A DNA stretch of 64,000 nt from Planctomycetota bacterium (GCA_028289345.1 JANQQL010000024.1:62001-126000), one strand, 5' to 3'. Positions 9,137 through 18,882 are shown, counted from the stretch's first letter. A program made the numbers and translations. Notes: generated by a model not told the origin, from the letters alone.

Positions 9137-9625
9137 CGTGATTCCCTCCATCTGTTCAGGAAAATGCCCGCGCAAAAGCCATCGATTCAGAAACCAACGA
9201 GACGGCCCTCCCATCGAGGCACGCCGTCTCTCCTTCCAAGAGTCGAAAGGCTAATCGATTGCTGAGAGAGTTTCATTCGACAGAAGGGACCACTCACGAC
9301 TTCGAGCTGTCGGTCTCCTCCGCCCGACCCGGCGGACGACCAAGGGCAAAGAGCAAGTCGAAAGCGAGAGCGGAGTGAGTCACCCCAGGAGTCGTGCGGC
9401 CACAGCCGTTGCAACCTCCGAAGAACCGACACGCACAAGAGAACAACGTCAGTGTAACGTAGAGCCGCTCCATGGATCATCTGGAGAGAACTCTCCCAAA
9501 GGCAACGAACCATCGGCCGGTACCCGGCGCCTGGAAGGTCGGCCCGACTCTTTTCACGAACACCGGACTCAAAGCGAACGCGGTCTAGAAAACGCAGCTG
9601 AAATCTGTTTCGAAGGTCTCTTCCG
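9137..9625. other. divergent intergenic region, TRL pair / serine hydrolase
   Basis: 489 bp between divergent genes. It holds an 8-bp inverted repeat (GAGACGGC 9199-9206, GCCGTCTC 9223-9230) upstream of the TRL pair, possibly a regulator site or leader hairpin. No gene is seen. Confidence 0.5.
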
Positions 9626-11029
9626 ATGAATCGTCGACGAGCGTTGATCTCCTTTGTCCTACTCATGGCAGCAGGTGGCGCAGATCCCATGACGGCGCTC
9701 ACCGCCAAGGAACTCGAAAAGGAGGCGTTCGATCTGGAAGGACTGAGGCCTCTTGTCGAATCCGCCTTCTCCACCGATGCCCCCGGCGGAGTCGTTCTGG
9801 TTGCTCGTGGCAAAGAGGTGCTCCATCGAGCGGCCTATGGACTGGCCGACCTGGAATCCGGTCGGGCACTCACCGTCGCGGACGCGTTGCCCATCGGCTC
9901 GATCACGAAGTCTTTCACTGCAGGAGCGATTCTGCGTCTCGCCAGCCAGGGGAGGTTGGCACTCGAGGATGACGTGCGCGTCCATGTCCCGACCGCGGAC
10001 ACACGGGATGCAGAGATCACCATTGAGCAACTCCTCACCCACACGTCTGGCCTTCCCAACCTGGTGGACGTGAGTGGCTTCGAGGAATGGGCCCTCGAGT
10101 CACGATCTCTCGACGAGCTCCTGAATCGCACGGAAGGAGTCCCCCTTCACTTTTCCCCGGGGAACGGCTTCTTCTACAGCGACTCGGGATACATTCTGCT
10201 TGGTTCGGTGATTCAGGAGATCACGGGCCAGGACTACGCGGACTTCATCGCCAGCGAACTCTTCCCCCTCGCCAACCTCACCGGAGTTTCGTCGGCCGCG
10301 GATCAAGAGGAGCCGGTTGCCAAGGGCTGGTCTCGAGACGAAAGCTCAGCAACTTTCGTCCGCGCATCGCCGCTTCACATGTCTGTCCCCCATGCTTCTG
10401 GAGCGTTGATCGCCACGGTGGATGACCTGCATCGCTGGACCCTCGCTTGGCGCGACGCCAAGGTCGCAGCGCCTTGGGTGGTTCGCAAAGGCTGGCAGCC
10501 GCGGCTGCTGCCGGACGGCACGGTGTCGGGGTACGGCTACGGCTGGAAGCGTTGCACCCTGGAGGGTCACGCGATCGTGGGCCATGGAGGCTGGGTCCCG
10601 GGCAACACCGCCACCGTGCTTCACGCGGTGGACGCCAATTTGACGGCGGCGGTTCTGGTGAACAATGACGCGGGAGCCCCCGAGGCAGGGTACCTGGCCC
10701 GACGCATCCTTCGTTTGCTATTGACGGGCTCTGCGGAACTGCGCACGGTCGAACTCGAACCGTCACAAATCCAGAGACTCACCGGCCGCTATGAGACAGG
10801 CACGGGCGATGTCTGGGAGATCGCCGCCGAAGCAAACTCTCTGCACCTGCAATGGAGCTCAGGAGCTCGGGAACCACTGGTTGCAGTCTCCGCTTCCGAG
10901 TTGGCAGTCGAAGGATCGGAGGGCACCTGGCTGTTCCGGTTTGATCTGCCCGGCGATGGCAAACCCGCTCGCTCCGTCCGCGACACCTTGAGCTGCGAAC
11001 CCCGCGAGAAAGCGGTCCGTCTCGAGTAA
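9626..11029 (+). CDS. serine hydrolase, class C beta-lactamase / DD-peptidase fold
   Basis: The 467-residue protein begins with a signal-like segment (RRRALISFVLLMAAGGADP). The catalytic S-x-x-K is in GSITKSF (Ser92, Lys95), followed by EQLLTHTSGLPNL, the second motif Y-S-D in FYSDSGYILLG (the family usually has Y-S-N), and the third-motif region IVGHGGWVPG. These belong to the beta-lactamase-like serine hydrolase family (Pfam Beta-lactamase), exported enzymes acting on peptides, esters or cell-wall material; real antibiotic hydrolysis is unlikely from this sequence type. Residues after about 385 form a small beta-rich C-terminal domain. It stands alone. A second member of the family lies at 48927 on the other strand but is not similar enough to call a recent duplicate. 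Confidence 0.88.
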   Translation: MNRRRALISFVLLMAAGGADPMTALTAKELEKEAFDLEGLRPLVESAFSTDAPGGVVLVARGKEVLHRAAYGLADLESGRALTVADALPIGSITKSFTAGAILRLASQGRLALEDDVRVHVPTADTRDAEITIEQLLTHTSGLPNLVDVSGFEEWALESRSLDELLNRTEGVPLHFSPGNGFFYSDSGYILLGSVIQEITGQDYADFIASELFPLANLTGVSSAADQEEPVAKGWSRDESSATFVRASPLHMSVPHASGALIATVDDLHRWTLAWRDAKVAAPWVVRKGWQPRLLPDGTVSGYGYGWKRCTLEGHAIVGHGGWVPGNTATVLHAVDANLTAAVLVNNDAGAPEAGYLARRILRLLLTGSAELRTVELEPSQIQRLTGRYETGTGDVWEIAAEANSLHLQWSSGAREPLVAVSASELAVEGSEGTWLFRFDLPGDGKPARSVRDTLSCEPREKAVRLE

Positions 11030-11497
11030 GTCACTCGCAGCGCCTCGGGATTGAACCGAAGATCGATCCGAGCCATGGCGGGAGCTCGGAGGGGGACTTT
11101 TGTCAACCATCCCTCCGTGGGAACGTGTGCCGTGACCCCTGGAACTTTCACGGAACTCCTCGTGTGGTGCAGCATCGACCTTCGAGACCGGGAACGTCAT
11201 CTCTATCAGGAAATCCCCGAGTGATTTGCGTTCGCCACTGCAAGGCTCACGAGGTCCAAACGCCGGTCGACATTTCTTCTCCAGAAGCTGCTCCATTTCT
11301 TGCTGGACGCGGGTTTCCGTCAGCCTCGTCCTGTGCTTCCAAGATTCACCATCGACTCTCGAAGTCGGAGCACTTCCGCATGGAGGATCTTTATCCACGA
11401 TTCACAAATCTCCCTCTCAAAGCTCACACATCCATCCGAAGATGTCAGAAGAGAAACGCAGAGAGACTGAGAACGTAGAGAACAACACGAGGCGAAC
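11030..11497. other. non-coding stretch before nucleotidyltransferase gene
   Basis: 468 bp in which I see no credible gene, RNA or strong inverted repeat. Its base composition becomes more A-rich over the last 60 bases before the next start, as expected of a promoter and leader region. Confidence 0.5.
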
Positions 11498-12421
11498 ATG
11501 ACGAAACACCTATACGCGATCGTCCTCGCCGGAGGATCCGGACAGCGTCTGCAAGAGCTGGTTCGAGCTCGATTCGGCGAGCCCATCCCCAAACAGTACT
11601 GCCACTTCGATCAAAGAGAATCTCTTCTCCAGCAGACGATCCGTCGCCTGGAACCGGAGATCCCCTCCACCCGAATGACCGTGGTCGTCGACCGCAGCCA
11701 CTGGCGCTGGGCCACTCCCCAGCTCCGCTGGTTCCCCGGCATCCACAGCATTGATCAACCTCGCGGAGATCGAGGCACCGCCAACGGGGTCTTGCTGCCC
11801 CTGTTCCACGTGCTGCAACGCGACCCCCAAGCGCTGGTCCTGATCACCCCTTCGGACCACGGGATCAACAACGAAACCGAGTTCCTTCGATCCTTGCGCC
11901 GGGTGCTGGTCAGCCGCGCCGCCAAGGAATCCAACGCGGTCCTGTTTGGCGTGCAACCCACGATGCCGGCAACCGACTTCGGCTGGATGGTCTTGGGCGA
12001 CCCCATGCATCGCGCCCGATCCTTCGGCCTGCGCTCGGTCGAACGCTTCGTCGAGAAGCCCGAACGGAGCCTTGCGTTTTCACTGTTCAGCTGTGGCAAA
12101 GCCTTGTGGAACAGCATGGTCGTCCTGGCCCGAGCCGACCGACTCCTCGGTTTGTTCGAAACGAATGCCCCGGAAAGCGTCGCCGCCTTCCGCGAGGCCT
12201 TCCAACACGGACCTCCGGACGAAGACACTCTCGCCAGTCTCTACGAAAAGCTGCCTCCCCTGGACTTCTCTCGAGACATCCTGGAGAAGTCTTCGGATCT
12301 CCTTGCCGACGCTTGGCCGCTGACCATGGGCTGGCAGGATCTTGGAACCCCGACACGTTTGCGAGAGTGGCTCGCCTCGGGACCCTCGGAAGACCAGCCC
12401 AAGCCCGTTTCTTCGCGCTGA
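11498..12421 (+). CDS. sugar-phosphate nucleotidyltransferase, mannose-1-P guanylyltransferase-like
   Basis: The start has GAGG six bases upstream. The N-terminus carries the nucleotide-binding signature in the form IVLAGGSGQRLQEL, followed by IPKQYC, equivalent to the PKQ(F/Y) of GDP-mannose pyrophosphorylases; LITPSDHGI is the metal-binding region (VxPxDH in the family) and ERFVEKPERS is the sugar-phosphate-binding E-K-P motif. At 307 residues it has only the catalytic domain and lacks the C-terminal left-handed beta helix or PMI domain of bifunctional enzymes. The usual LWP after GxRL is replaced by LQEL, so the substrate may differ. It is likely to make a nucleotide sugar for polysaccharide synthesis, but no glycosyltransferase or polysaccharide gene is next to it. 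Confidence 0.8.
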   Translation: MTKHLYAIVLAGGSGQRLQELVRARFGEPIPKQYCHFDQRESLLQQTIRRLEPEIPSTRMTVVVDRSHWRWATPQLRWFPGIHSIDQPRGDRGTANGVLLPLFHVLQRDPQALVLITPSDHGINNETEFLRSLRRVLVSRAAKESNAVLFGVQPTMPATDFGWMVLGDPMHRARSFGLRSVERFVEKPERSLAFSLFSCGKALWNSMVVLARADRLLGLFETNAPESVAAFREAFQHGPPDEDTLASLYEKLPPLDFSRDILEKSSDLLADAWPLTMGWQDLGTPTRLREWLASGPSEDQPKPVSSR

Positions 12422-12497
12422 ATCTAACCGAGAGTGAGGGCGGTTGGTGAGAACGAACCCCGTCTCGCCAATGGTCCGAGCAGGCCGGCAAGAAGGA

Positions 12498-12642
12498 CCT
12501 CGGATGGCGGATCGAGAGGTTCGTGTCCATCGAGGAGTTGGACCGCAGGCGCATCGGCAGATTCGTCAAGGATTCGAGGGCGAAGTCGCGTGGGAGAAGA
12601 CCCGACCGGGCGCCGAGTGACTTTTTCCATCGCCTGCTAGCT
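12498..12642 (+). repeat. dispersed intergenic repeat, copy B (about 145 bp)
   Basis: The most diverged of three copies. It keeps CCTCGGATGGC at the left, GACCGCAGGCGCATCGGCAG in the middle and CGCCTGCTAGCT at the right. It lies in the 427-bp gap between the nucleotidyltransferase and Uma2 genes, in which nothing else is seen. Confidence 0.75.
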
Positions 12643-12848
12643 GTTCGCCCAGACTTGCGCCGCGTACTTCCTCTCCTCGGTGCACCGGTCCACAGACAGA
12701 TCCAGCGTTCCCCTCCCTCGAGACGCAAAGTGCTGGCTCATGGGCCCCGCGTCGCCAACCATCACCCGCCCGCGGCCCCGCCCTGGAAAGAGGAATCGGA
12801 TAGTATCGAGGCTCGAACATCCACTTCGACAGTCCTTGTGGTGTAACC

Positions 12849-13970
12849 ATGACCGGGAATCGTACGCCTCTTCCCTTCCCGTGGCCCGACGGACTTCAAG
12901 TCTCTTACGAGGAGTACTTGGAGCGATCGGGAGATGAGTGGTCGGAGTGGATCGATGGCAAAGTGGTTCTGATGACGCCGGTCGGGCGGATTCACCAAAA
13001 GCTGCTGGGGTTTCTCCTTGCCCTGCTCAAGCACTACACGGAACACACCGGCGTGGGCGAGGTTCTGACCGAGCCGTTCCAAATGAAGACCGGTCCCGAA
13101 CTACCCGGACGCTCCCCCGACGTGATCGTGGTCACCACGGAACATCTCGATCGATTGCGGAAGTGCCATCTCGAAGGCCCCGCGGACGTGGTGATTGAGA
13201 TCGTGAGTCCGGAGAGCGACACTCGAGATCGAAAGGTCAAGTACGAGGAGTACGAGAAAGGGGGAGTGCGCGAGTACTGGGTGATCGACCCGGAATCGGG
13301 GCAAGCCGACTTCTTCGAGCTGACGGATGGCCGCTACCGTCCGATGTCGTTGCGCCAAGGGACCGTCTTCCAAAGCTCGGTCCTTCCAGACTTCTGGCTC
13401 GAAGTGAGCTGGTTGAAAACGCCCGAAGAAGAGCGGGCGCGGCATTCCACTAGGGGGAGACCCGTACTCCATTCGCTGCCGGATTCTCCGCACTCTCAAG
13501 TCCGATTTCCACCGCTACCGACAGCTCTATCGGGCTGTGACAAAGGGTCTCGGATCACCGGTCGAAGGACTCTTGCTTTGGTCTCACACCGCTGGCGAAT
13601 CCACCGATTCGGCGAGGCGTCGAGAAACACCAAGGCGGGAAAACCCGACGTGGACGCGGAGCCTTGCCCACAGTCTTGCAGGCCGGTGAAAAGGCCTCGG
13701 ATCGTCGATCGAGAGATCTTCGTTTCCGCCGAGGAGTCGAACCGCAGGCGAATCGGTGGATTCGTCGAAGGTTCGAGGACGAAGACGGAGGCGAAACGGT
13801 CCGATCGAGCATCGGAGGACTTTTCAACGGCCGGCGAGGGGCGGTGCCAACCACGATCGCGTGGTTGGCCGCCTTCGGTCGGCGCCTGGATCCGACCGAG
13901 CATGCGGAGGAATTGGCCGGCGATGGGTCGGCCACTCGGAGGTTGTCGGGTCAGCCACGCGGATCCCTGA
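12849..13970 (+). CDS. Uma2-family (DUF820) nuclease-like protein with anomalous C-terminal extension
   Basis: Residues 1-205 are a normal Uma2 domain (PD-(D/E)XK fold): YEEYLERSGDEWSEWIDGKV, then GRSPDVIVVTTEH, VVIEIVSPESDTRDRKVKYE and GVREYWVIDPESGQADFFE, with the Asp/Glu/Lys pattern of the putative active site. The family normally ends near the motif LPDFWLEVSWL, about residue 208. Here the frame stays open for 165 more residues that look non-coding: Arg/Pro/Ser-rich, and running through repeat copy C. The natural stop was probably lost by frameshift (a TAG at 13451 lies in another frame) or by insertion of the repeat. Uma2 proteins are abundant in cyanobacteria and planctomycetes; their role is unknown. 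The N-terminal domain is sure, the true 3' end is not. Confidence 0.72.
   Translation: MTGNRTPLPFPWPDGLQVSYEEYLERSGDEWSEWIDGKVVLMTPVGRIHQKLLGFLLALLKHYTEHTGVGEVLTEPFQMKTGPELPGRSPDVIVVTTEHLDRLRKCHLEGPADVVIEIVSPESDTRDRKVKYEEYEKGGVREYWVIDPESGQADFFELTDGRYRPMSLRQGTVFQSSVLPDFWLEVSWLKTPEEERARHSTRGRPVLHSLPDSPHSQVRFPPLPTALSGCDKGSRITGRRTLALVSHRWRIHRFGEASRNTKAGKPDVDAEPCPQSCRPVKRPRIVDREIFVSAEESNRRRIGGFVEGSRTKTEAKRSDRASEDFSTAGEGRCQPRSRGWPPSVGAWIRPSMRRNWPAMGRPLGGCRVSHADP
13695..13836 (+). repeat. dispersed intergenic repeat, copy C (about 142 bp)
   Basis: Near-identical to copy A over its first 90 bases (CCTCGGAT, GATCGAGAGATCTTCGTTTC, GAGTCGAACCGCAGGCGAATC) with the hairpin CGAATC-GGTG-GATTCG at about 13752. 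Unlike A and B it ends in CGGCCGGCG and lacks the CTGCTAGCT tail. It lies inside the extended reading frame of the Uma2 gene. A short inverted match, CGAATCCACCGATTCG, lies 160 bp upstream at about 13596. Confidence 0.8.
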
Positions 13971-14097
13971 CTTGGGTTGAGTTCGTGTCGAGCAGCGATG
14001 TCGCGGCGTTGTCTTTGCCGCCGCTCGAACAGGATGCCCAGCGCCAAGCAAGGACTCATGTCGCGCCCGACTCCCACGAGTCAACCGGGGACTCAAC

Positions 14098-17000
14098 ATG
14101 GAATGGGTCGCGGCCAACGATCGTCCGAGTTGGCAGGCAGGTGTCACGGTGCGAGCAGCGGTTCTGCTCTTCCTTGCGGTTCTTGGTGGTTGTGGAGGAG
14201 GTGGCGGTGGTGGAAGCCCGGCCGTCTTCGTCGATGGGGATGAATCCACCGTGTCCTTCGAGACTTCGGGGAGCATCGTTGCCGACGGGGTCAGCACGGC
14301 GACCTTGCGCGTGGTCGTGCGGGACGGCGGCGGCACTCCCCTGGTGGGAATCCCGGTCGCGGTCTCAGTCACCGTTCTGAGCAGCGGCGCCACCGTCACT
14401 CCGAGCAGCGGGACGACCGACACCGAGGGCGTATTCGAAGCCGAGCTGACCTCAACCGTGGCAGGCACTCTGTCGATCCGCGTCACTGCCGGCGACTCGG
14501 AAGTGCCGTTGAGCGGGGAGCCGGACATCGAGTTCGTCGCGGGACCACCGAGTGCCGCGGAGTCATCGGTGGTGATGACCCCTGCGGTGGTTCCCAGTGA
14601 CGGGACAACGGCGAGCACCATCACCGTGACCATCACCGATGCCCAAGGAAATCCGATCGAAGGAGAGAGCGTCGATCTCTCCGCCAACGGCGCGGGGCAC
14701 ACGATCACCCCCACCTCCGGAACCACCAACTCTCAAGGCATGGTGACCGCGGGGATCACCTCCACCAGCGCCGAAACGAAAACCGTGAGTGCCACCGTCG
14801 ACCCGGCGGGTTCGGCAGTGGTGTTGAATCAGCAACCCAGCGTTCAATTCCTCGGCCCTCCTCAAGTCGACGGACTGGCTCGGTACTCGGACACCAACAG
14901 CAACGGTGCGGTGGATGCCGGTGACCGACTCCACGTCCCCTTTGATCGCGCGATCGCTTTGACCGCCGCGGTGGTTGGAGACCTGGACGCTCCTGTCACG
15001 GGAGACACATTCGGGACCGGCGCAACGGTCGCCGCAGGTGACGTCGATGAGGAGCTAGTGATCACCCTGGGGACCAACCCGTCGCTAAAAGCTCGTCAGG
15101 ATTTCGAGGTTGGGCAAACGACGACGAATTCCGCGAGCGGCGTGGACGTGAACGCCGGTGCCGCGGCAGGAGCGATCGCTGGAACCCAGTTCTCCTTGGA
15201 TGCCGCACCGTCGACGCCGATCGACATCACTCCCACCTTCGTCAAGTCCGCCCAGACCCTCGGCTCCGGGATCGTCACCGACGTGGCGCTGGCGGATCTG
15301 AATGGGGACGGCGCTCTCGATGCCATTCTGGTACTCACCGGTGCCAACCAAACTTACCTCAACAATGGTTCGGGAACGTTCACCCTGGATCAGTCGTTTG
15401 GCTCTTCGGCATCCACCTCTCTTGCCACCGGGGATATCGACCGCGACGGGGACGTGGATGTGGTGGTGGGAAACTCCGGTTCCGCGAACCGCGTGTGGCT
15501 CAATGACGGTTTCGGGGTGTTGACCGACTCCGGACAGACCCTCGGCAGCGCACTGACTCAAAAGATCGTCCTTGCCGACGTGGACCGGGATGGCGAGCTC
15601 GATCTCTTCGCCGGCAACCAAAGCGCGGACGACGTTCTTTATCTGAACACTTCCGGAGTCTTTGCCCCGGACCAGAACTTGAGTTCCGACAGCACGGGCG
15701 ATGCCGCTCTGTTCGATGCCGACAACGATGGAGATTTGGATCTCCTTGCGGGATCCATGAGCGGATCCATGAGTCGAATCTGGATCAACGATGGCTTGGG
15801 CACCTTGTCAGAGACCGGGGCCACCTTGGATGACGACTTGGTGGCGTCCATCTGTGCGGGAGACGTGGACCGAGACGGAGACGTGGACCTGGCGCTGTTG
15901 GGTCTGGAGACCCGGCTCTACCTCGGCAACGGGCTCGGCGGGTTCACTCTGTCTTCCTTCGACGGGGACATCTCCTCCGCGGCGGACTTCGCAGACTTCG
16001 ATCAGGACAGTGACCCGGACTGGATCACCGCCTCGACGTTGGGAGTGATCCCTTGGGTCAACGACGGCGCGGCCAACTTCGTGGAAAGTGGTTCACCTGA
16101 CAGCGGCTCTCTGCCCACATCCCTGGCGCTCGGAGACGTGGATGGCGACGGCGATGTGGATGCCTTGGTCGGCAATCTCACGAAGGTCGAGATTTGGCTC
16201 GGCTCCCTGGCCGGTGCCTGGGGTAGCGCCACTTTCGTCGACGATGGACAAGACCTGGATTCCGTGGCCTTCGACGGCCCTCTGGCCATCGGAGACGTGG
16301 ATGGCGACCAAGACCTGGATGTCTTCGTCCCAGATGCGACTGCTTCGACGTTGCTCCTCAACTCCGGAGACGGCACCTTGACCGACTCGGGAGATAGCTT
16401 CGGGCATTTCGACTTTCCGGTGTTCGGAGACATCGACGGCGATGGAGATCTGGACTTGCTGGATTCGTTCGGCGGTGGACAAGTGTTTACCAACGATGGC
16501 AGCGGCACTTTCACCGATACGCTGCAAACCCCGTTCTCGGGAGTCGCTTTGAAAACGGGGGACTTTGATCGAGACGGAGACCTGGACGTCGCCACCGCCG
16601 GCACCAATGTGAAGCTGTATCAGAACAACGGAACGGGAACGTTCAGTGACTCCGGCCAGACGATCCTTCCGGGAATCGATGCTGACGACTTGGAAGCCGC
16701 GGACGTCGATTCCGATGGCGATCTCGACCTGCTCGTTCCGGATCAAGTGGCCGGCAGCCGCGTGGTCCTGAACAACGGCAGTGGAACTCTGACCGACAGC
16801 GGGCAGCTTCTTGCCACCACCGCTCCGTTGGGGCTCGTGGTTCTGGATGCGGACGGGGATGGCGACCCGGACATGGCTTTCGCCAGCGGCAGCGGCAACG
16901 CCAACACCGTGTTCCTCAATAACGGAAGCGGCACCTTCTCGGACTCGGGCCAATCTCTCGGCACTTCCACTTCTCTAGACTTGGATGCCGTGGATATTGA

Positions 17001-17208
17001 CGGAGACGGGGATCTCGACCTGATCGAAGCCCGGACCAACACCGGCGAAGCCTACGTGTATCTGAACGACGGCTCGGGCACCTTCGGCGCCACCGCGGCG
17101 ACCCTCGGCACCGGCGAACGCTTGCGCACCGGAGACTTGGATCAAGACGGGGACGTCGACCTGGTAATCGTGGTCGACGGCGTGCTGGAGGTGTTCAAGA
17201 ACCAGTGA
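14098..17208 (+). CDS. FG-GAP/VCBS repeat lipoprotein with Big-1-like Ig domains
   Basis: The 1036-residue protein has a hydrophobic signal ending VLGGC followed by seven Gly, typical of a lipoprotein with a flexible tether; a GTG start at 14149 would give a shorter, equally good signal peptide. Residues about 45-145 and 150-255 are two bacterial Ig-like (Big-1, invasin type) domains, each with the pattern V-x-x-D-G-x-x-x-x-T-x-x-V-x-V and a TDxEG or TNSQG turn. From about residue 380 there are 14 tandem FG-GAP/VCBS repeats with calcium-binding D-x-D-x-D-G-D-x-D loops (for example GDIDRDGDVDVVVG), which would fold as one or two beta-propellers. It is probably a surface or periplasmic adhesion or scaffolding protein. 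No anchor at the C-terminus is seen. Confidence 0.85.
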   Translation: MEWVAANDRPSWQAGVTVRAAVLLFLAVLGGCGGGGGGGSPAVFVDGDESTVSFETSGSIVADGVSTATLRVVVRDGGGTPLVGIPVAVSVTVLSSGATVTPSSGTTDTEGVFEAELTSTVAGTLSIRVTAGDSEVPLSGEPDIEFVAGPPSAAESSVVMTPAVVPSDGTTASTITVTITDAQGNPIEGESVDLSANGAGHTITPTSGTTNSQGMVTAGITSTSAETKTVSATVDPAGSAVVLNQQPSVQFLGPPQVDGLARYSDTNSNGAVDAGDRLHVPFDRAIALTAAVVGDLDAPVTGDTFGTGATVAAGDVDEELVITLGTNPSLKARQDFEVGQTTTNSASGVDVNAGAAAGAIAGTQFSLDAAPSTPIDITPTFVKSAQTLGSGIVTDVALADLNGDGALDAILVLTGANQTYLNNGSGTFTLDQSFGSSASTSLATGDIDRDGDVDVVVGNSGSANRVWLNDGFGVLTDSGQTLGSALTQKIVLADVDRDGELDLFAGNQSADDVLYLNTSGVFAPDQNLSSDSTGDAALFDADNDGDLDLLAGSMSGSMSRIWINDGLGTLSETGATLDDDLVASICAGDVDRDGDVDLALLGLETRLYLGNGLGGFTLSSFDGDISSAADFADFDQDSDPDWITASTLGVIPWVNDGAANFVESGSPDSGSLPTSLALGDVDGDGDVDALVGNLTKVEIWLGSLAGAWGSATFVDDGQDLDSVAFDGPLAIGDVDGDQDLDVFVPDATASTLLLNSGDGTLTDSGDSFGHFDFPVFGDIDGDGDLDLLDSFGGGQVFTNDGSGTFTDTLQTPFSGVALKTGDFDRDGDLDVATAGTNVKLYQNNGTGTFSDSGQTILPGIDADDLEAADVDSDGDLDLLVPDQVAGSRVVLNNGSGTLTDSGQLLATTAPLGLVVLDADGDGDPDMAFASGSGNANTVFLNNGSGTFSDSGQSLGTSTSLDLDAVDIDGDGDLDLIEARTNTGEAYVYLNDGSGTFGATAATLGTGERLRTGDLDQDGDVDLVIVVDGVLEVFKNQ

Positions 17209-17702
17209 AGTCGAGTCCTCTGCTCGAGGGTCCCACGACCTCGATCACTGAGGGCGACAGTCCCTGTGGCTCACCGAGAGCACGCCCTATGGGTCCGTTG
17301 CAAGAAAGGAAGCCCTCACGCTCACCAGGTCGATCGCGGTGAACGTGTGCTTTGGTCGATTGGTTCGGCCGACCGAACCATGACGGATCCCGGGAAGTGC
17401 TTCGGGAAAAACGCCGCCAGGCAATTCGAGACAGGCACTGCCGGAACTAATCGAAATCGGTGGTCGCCTCTCGGCAGACTCGGGAACGAACGGCGCCAAC
17501 GACTCGTTGCTACGACCTTGACCACCCTTCCACGATCCGCTGCTGAGTTCAAAGCTCATGGCAAACCCAAACCGCGAGACGACGGAGAGTCGTCCCGCGG
17601 CCGGGAGGAGGGTTTGTCGAGTTGGGTTGTTCGGAGAACAAAGTGTTGAGGTCTCGAGTGGGTCGGGAGCGAGTTGCGGTACAGTGAGTGGGGCAGGACA
17701 AA
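17209..17702. other. convergent intergenic region with inverted repeat
   Basis: 494 bp between converging genes. A perfect 7-bp inverted repeat, GGTTCGG-CCGA-CCGAACC at 17362-17379, could be a bidirectional terminator, though without a T-tract. No gene is credible. Confidence 0.45.
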
Positions 17703-18221
17703 TCAGCCTTGAACCTTGTTCCAGTGGGCATTGGCCTTCTTGATCAGCTCGCCCTCCTCGCCGTCGTTCCACAATTCCAGGGCGTCCACTCCGGCGTTGC
17801 GCAGGAACAAGTACAGCTTGCCATCGACGACCTTGAACAGGGTGGGATCGACCGGGAACTTGTCACTGACCGCCATCCCGAAGGCGCACCAGCCGCCGAA
17901 CTCGGGCAAGTACTTGCTGGGCTCTTTGTCGAACATCTTCTTCGCGTCGGCAGAAACGAAGTAGTAGGTCACGCCCTCGAACGTCGAGGCGAATTCCGGG
18001 GAACCTCTGAGTGCCTTGTCCGCGGCGAAGTAGGCCACCGGACAGTAGCCTTCCAGAGCAACGCCGCTGCTCGGCAGGTTGTAGCTGTGGAGATACGCAC
18101 GGCTGGTGGATGCCATCGCGTCATCCGCGACCGAAGCCGAACCCGAGGAAGCCACGAAGATCGAGCCACTGACCACCGCGGCGACCACACCCAGAACGCG
18201 AAGAGTCTTCATCGAAACCAT
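17703..18221 (-). CDS. exported YHS-domain protein
   Basis: 172 residues starting MVSMKTLRVLGVVAAVVSGS; AAGGA lies nine bases upstream of the first ATG, which supports it over the ATG three codons later. A signal peptide probably ends near SGSASVADD. The YHS region runs through GVALEGYCPVAYFAADKAL, TYYFVSADAKKMFDKEPSKY and LPEFGGWCAFGMAV, with the conserved Cys in GYCPVAYF and the Tyr/Phe-Asp-Pro pattern seen in exported YHS proteins that carry GYDPVAYF. YHS domains are thought to bind copper or other metals. No metal-transport gene is adjacent, so a periplasmic metal-related role is only suggested. Confidence 0.85.
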   Translation of the reverse strand: MVSMKTLRVLGVVAAVVSGSIFVASSGSASVADDAMASTSRAYLHSYNLPSSGVALEGYCPVAYFAADKALRGSPEFASTFEGVTYYFVSADAKKMFDKEPSKYLPEFGGWCAFGMAVSDKFPVDPTLFKVVDGKLYLFLRNAGVDALELWNDGEEGELIKKANAHWNKVQG

Positions 18222-18847
18222 GATTCTGTTTCCTTTTTCGAACGAGAGTGACTGGGAAGAGGGGATCGCTCCCGCTCACAACTCGTGGGTGCCACGCGGC
18301 CGAAGGCTCTTACGGGCGATTTCGAAAAAGTTCTCCATCGCGGATGGGATCCGTACTCGCGGGGAAGTTGGCCCTGCGTGCGAAGCTGACGGAACCCTTG
18401 GCAGTCCACGGTCTGAGAGAGCCGTCCTCGAAGCCCGAGAAGCATGGGGGGATCAAATTCACTCGCTTCGCGCGTCCCCCAACCTCATCCGCACCGGTGG
18501 ATGGTTCGGATCGACAAGCCCAATCGGCCCCCACGGAACTCGCGGACGTTCCCTCGCTTCCAGGCCCGCACCGGTCCTCGGACCAACCACTGCGAACAGG
18601 CCAGGGGTGGCTTGGGGGGAGAGCCCCGCCGAGGTGCGGCCAAAACGGGCCTTCTCCTCCCGTGGTCCCGAAGTCAGGGTCCCCGTTCCCGACTTCCGAG
18701 GGCCCGCCCCTCCTCCGGAGCGAACGGGTGCCCCGCGAGACGGACGGGAACGGCCCAAGGGTCGACGCCTCGCCGGATGCCCCAATCCCGAAAAAACCCT
18801 CTCGACCGGGTGAACCGGGCCCTGGCCCTGGGGGTAGAGATCGACAG
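18222..18847. other. long non-coding stretch upstream of blaI-like gene
   Basis: About 630 bp with only short, proline/arginine-rich open frames that look like GC-rich noise. Nothing is identified until the operator at 18848. Confidence 0.45.
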
Positions 18848-18882
18848 TGCTAGTTTTCTAGCATACTGCTAGAAATCCAGCA
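18848..18882 (+). promoter_or_regulatory. tandem double dyad, probable BlaI-family operator
   Basis: Two 16-bp dyads of the form TGCTAG-N4-CTAGCA are separated by 3 bp: the first is perfect (18848-18863), the second has one mismatch in its right arm (CCAGCA, 18867-18882). The inner arms also make a perfect CTAGCA-TAC-TGCTAG palindrome. The site is 30 bp upstream of the BlaI-like gene and overlaps a possible promoter (TCGACA 18841-18846, TACTGC 18864-18869, spacing 17). BlaI/MecI repressors bind such dyads upstream of their own operon, so autoregulation is the natural reading. Confidence 0.75.

Noticed and set aside
9626-11029. Antibiotic-resistance beta-lactamase
   Set aside because: It has the fold motifs but the sequence type is that of broad serine hydrolases with an extra beta domain, not a true class C resistance enzyme.
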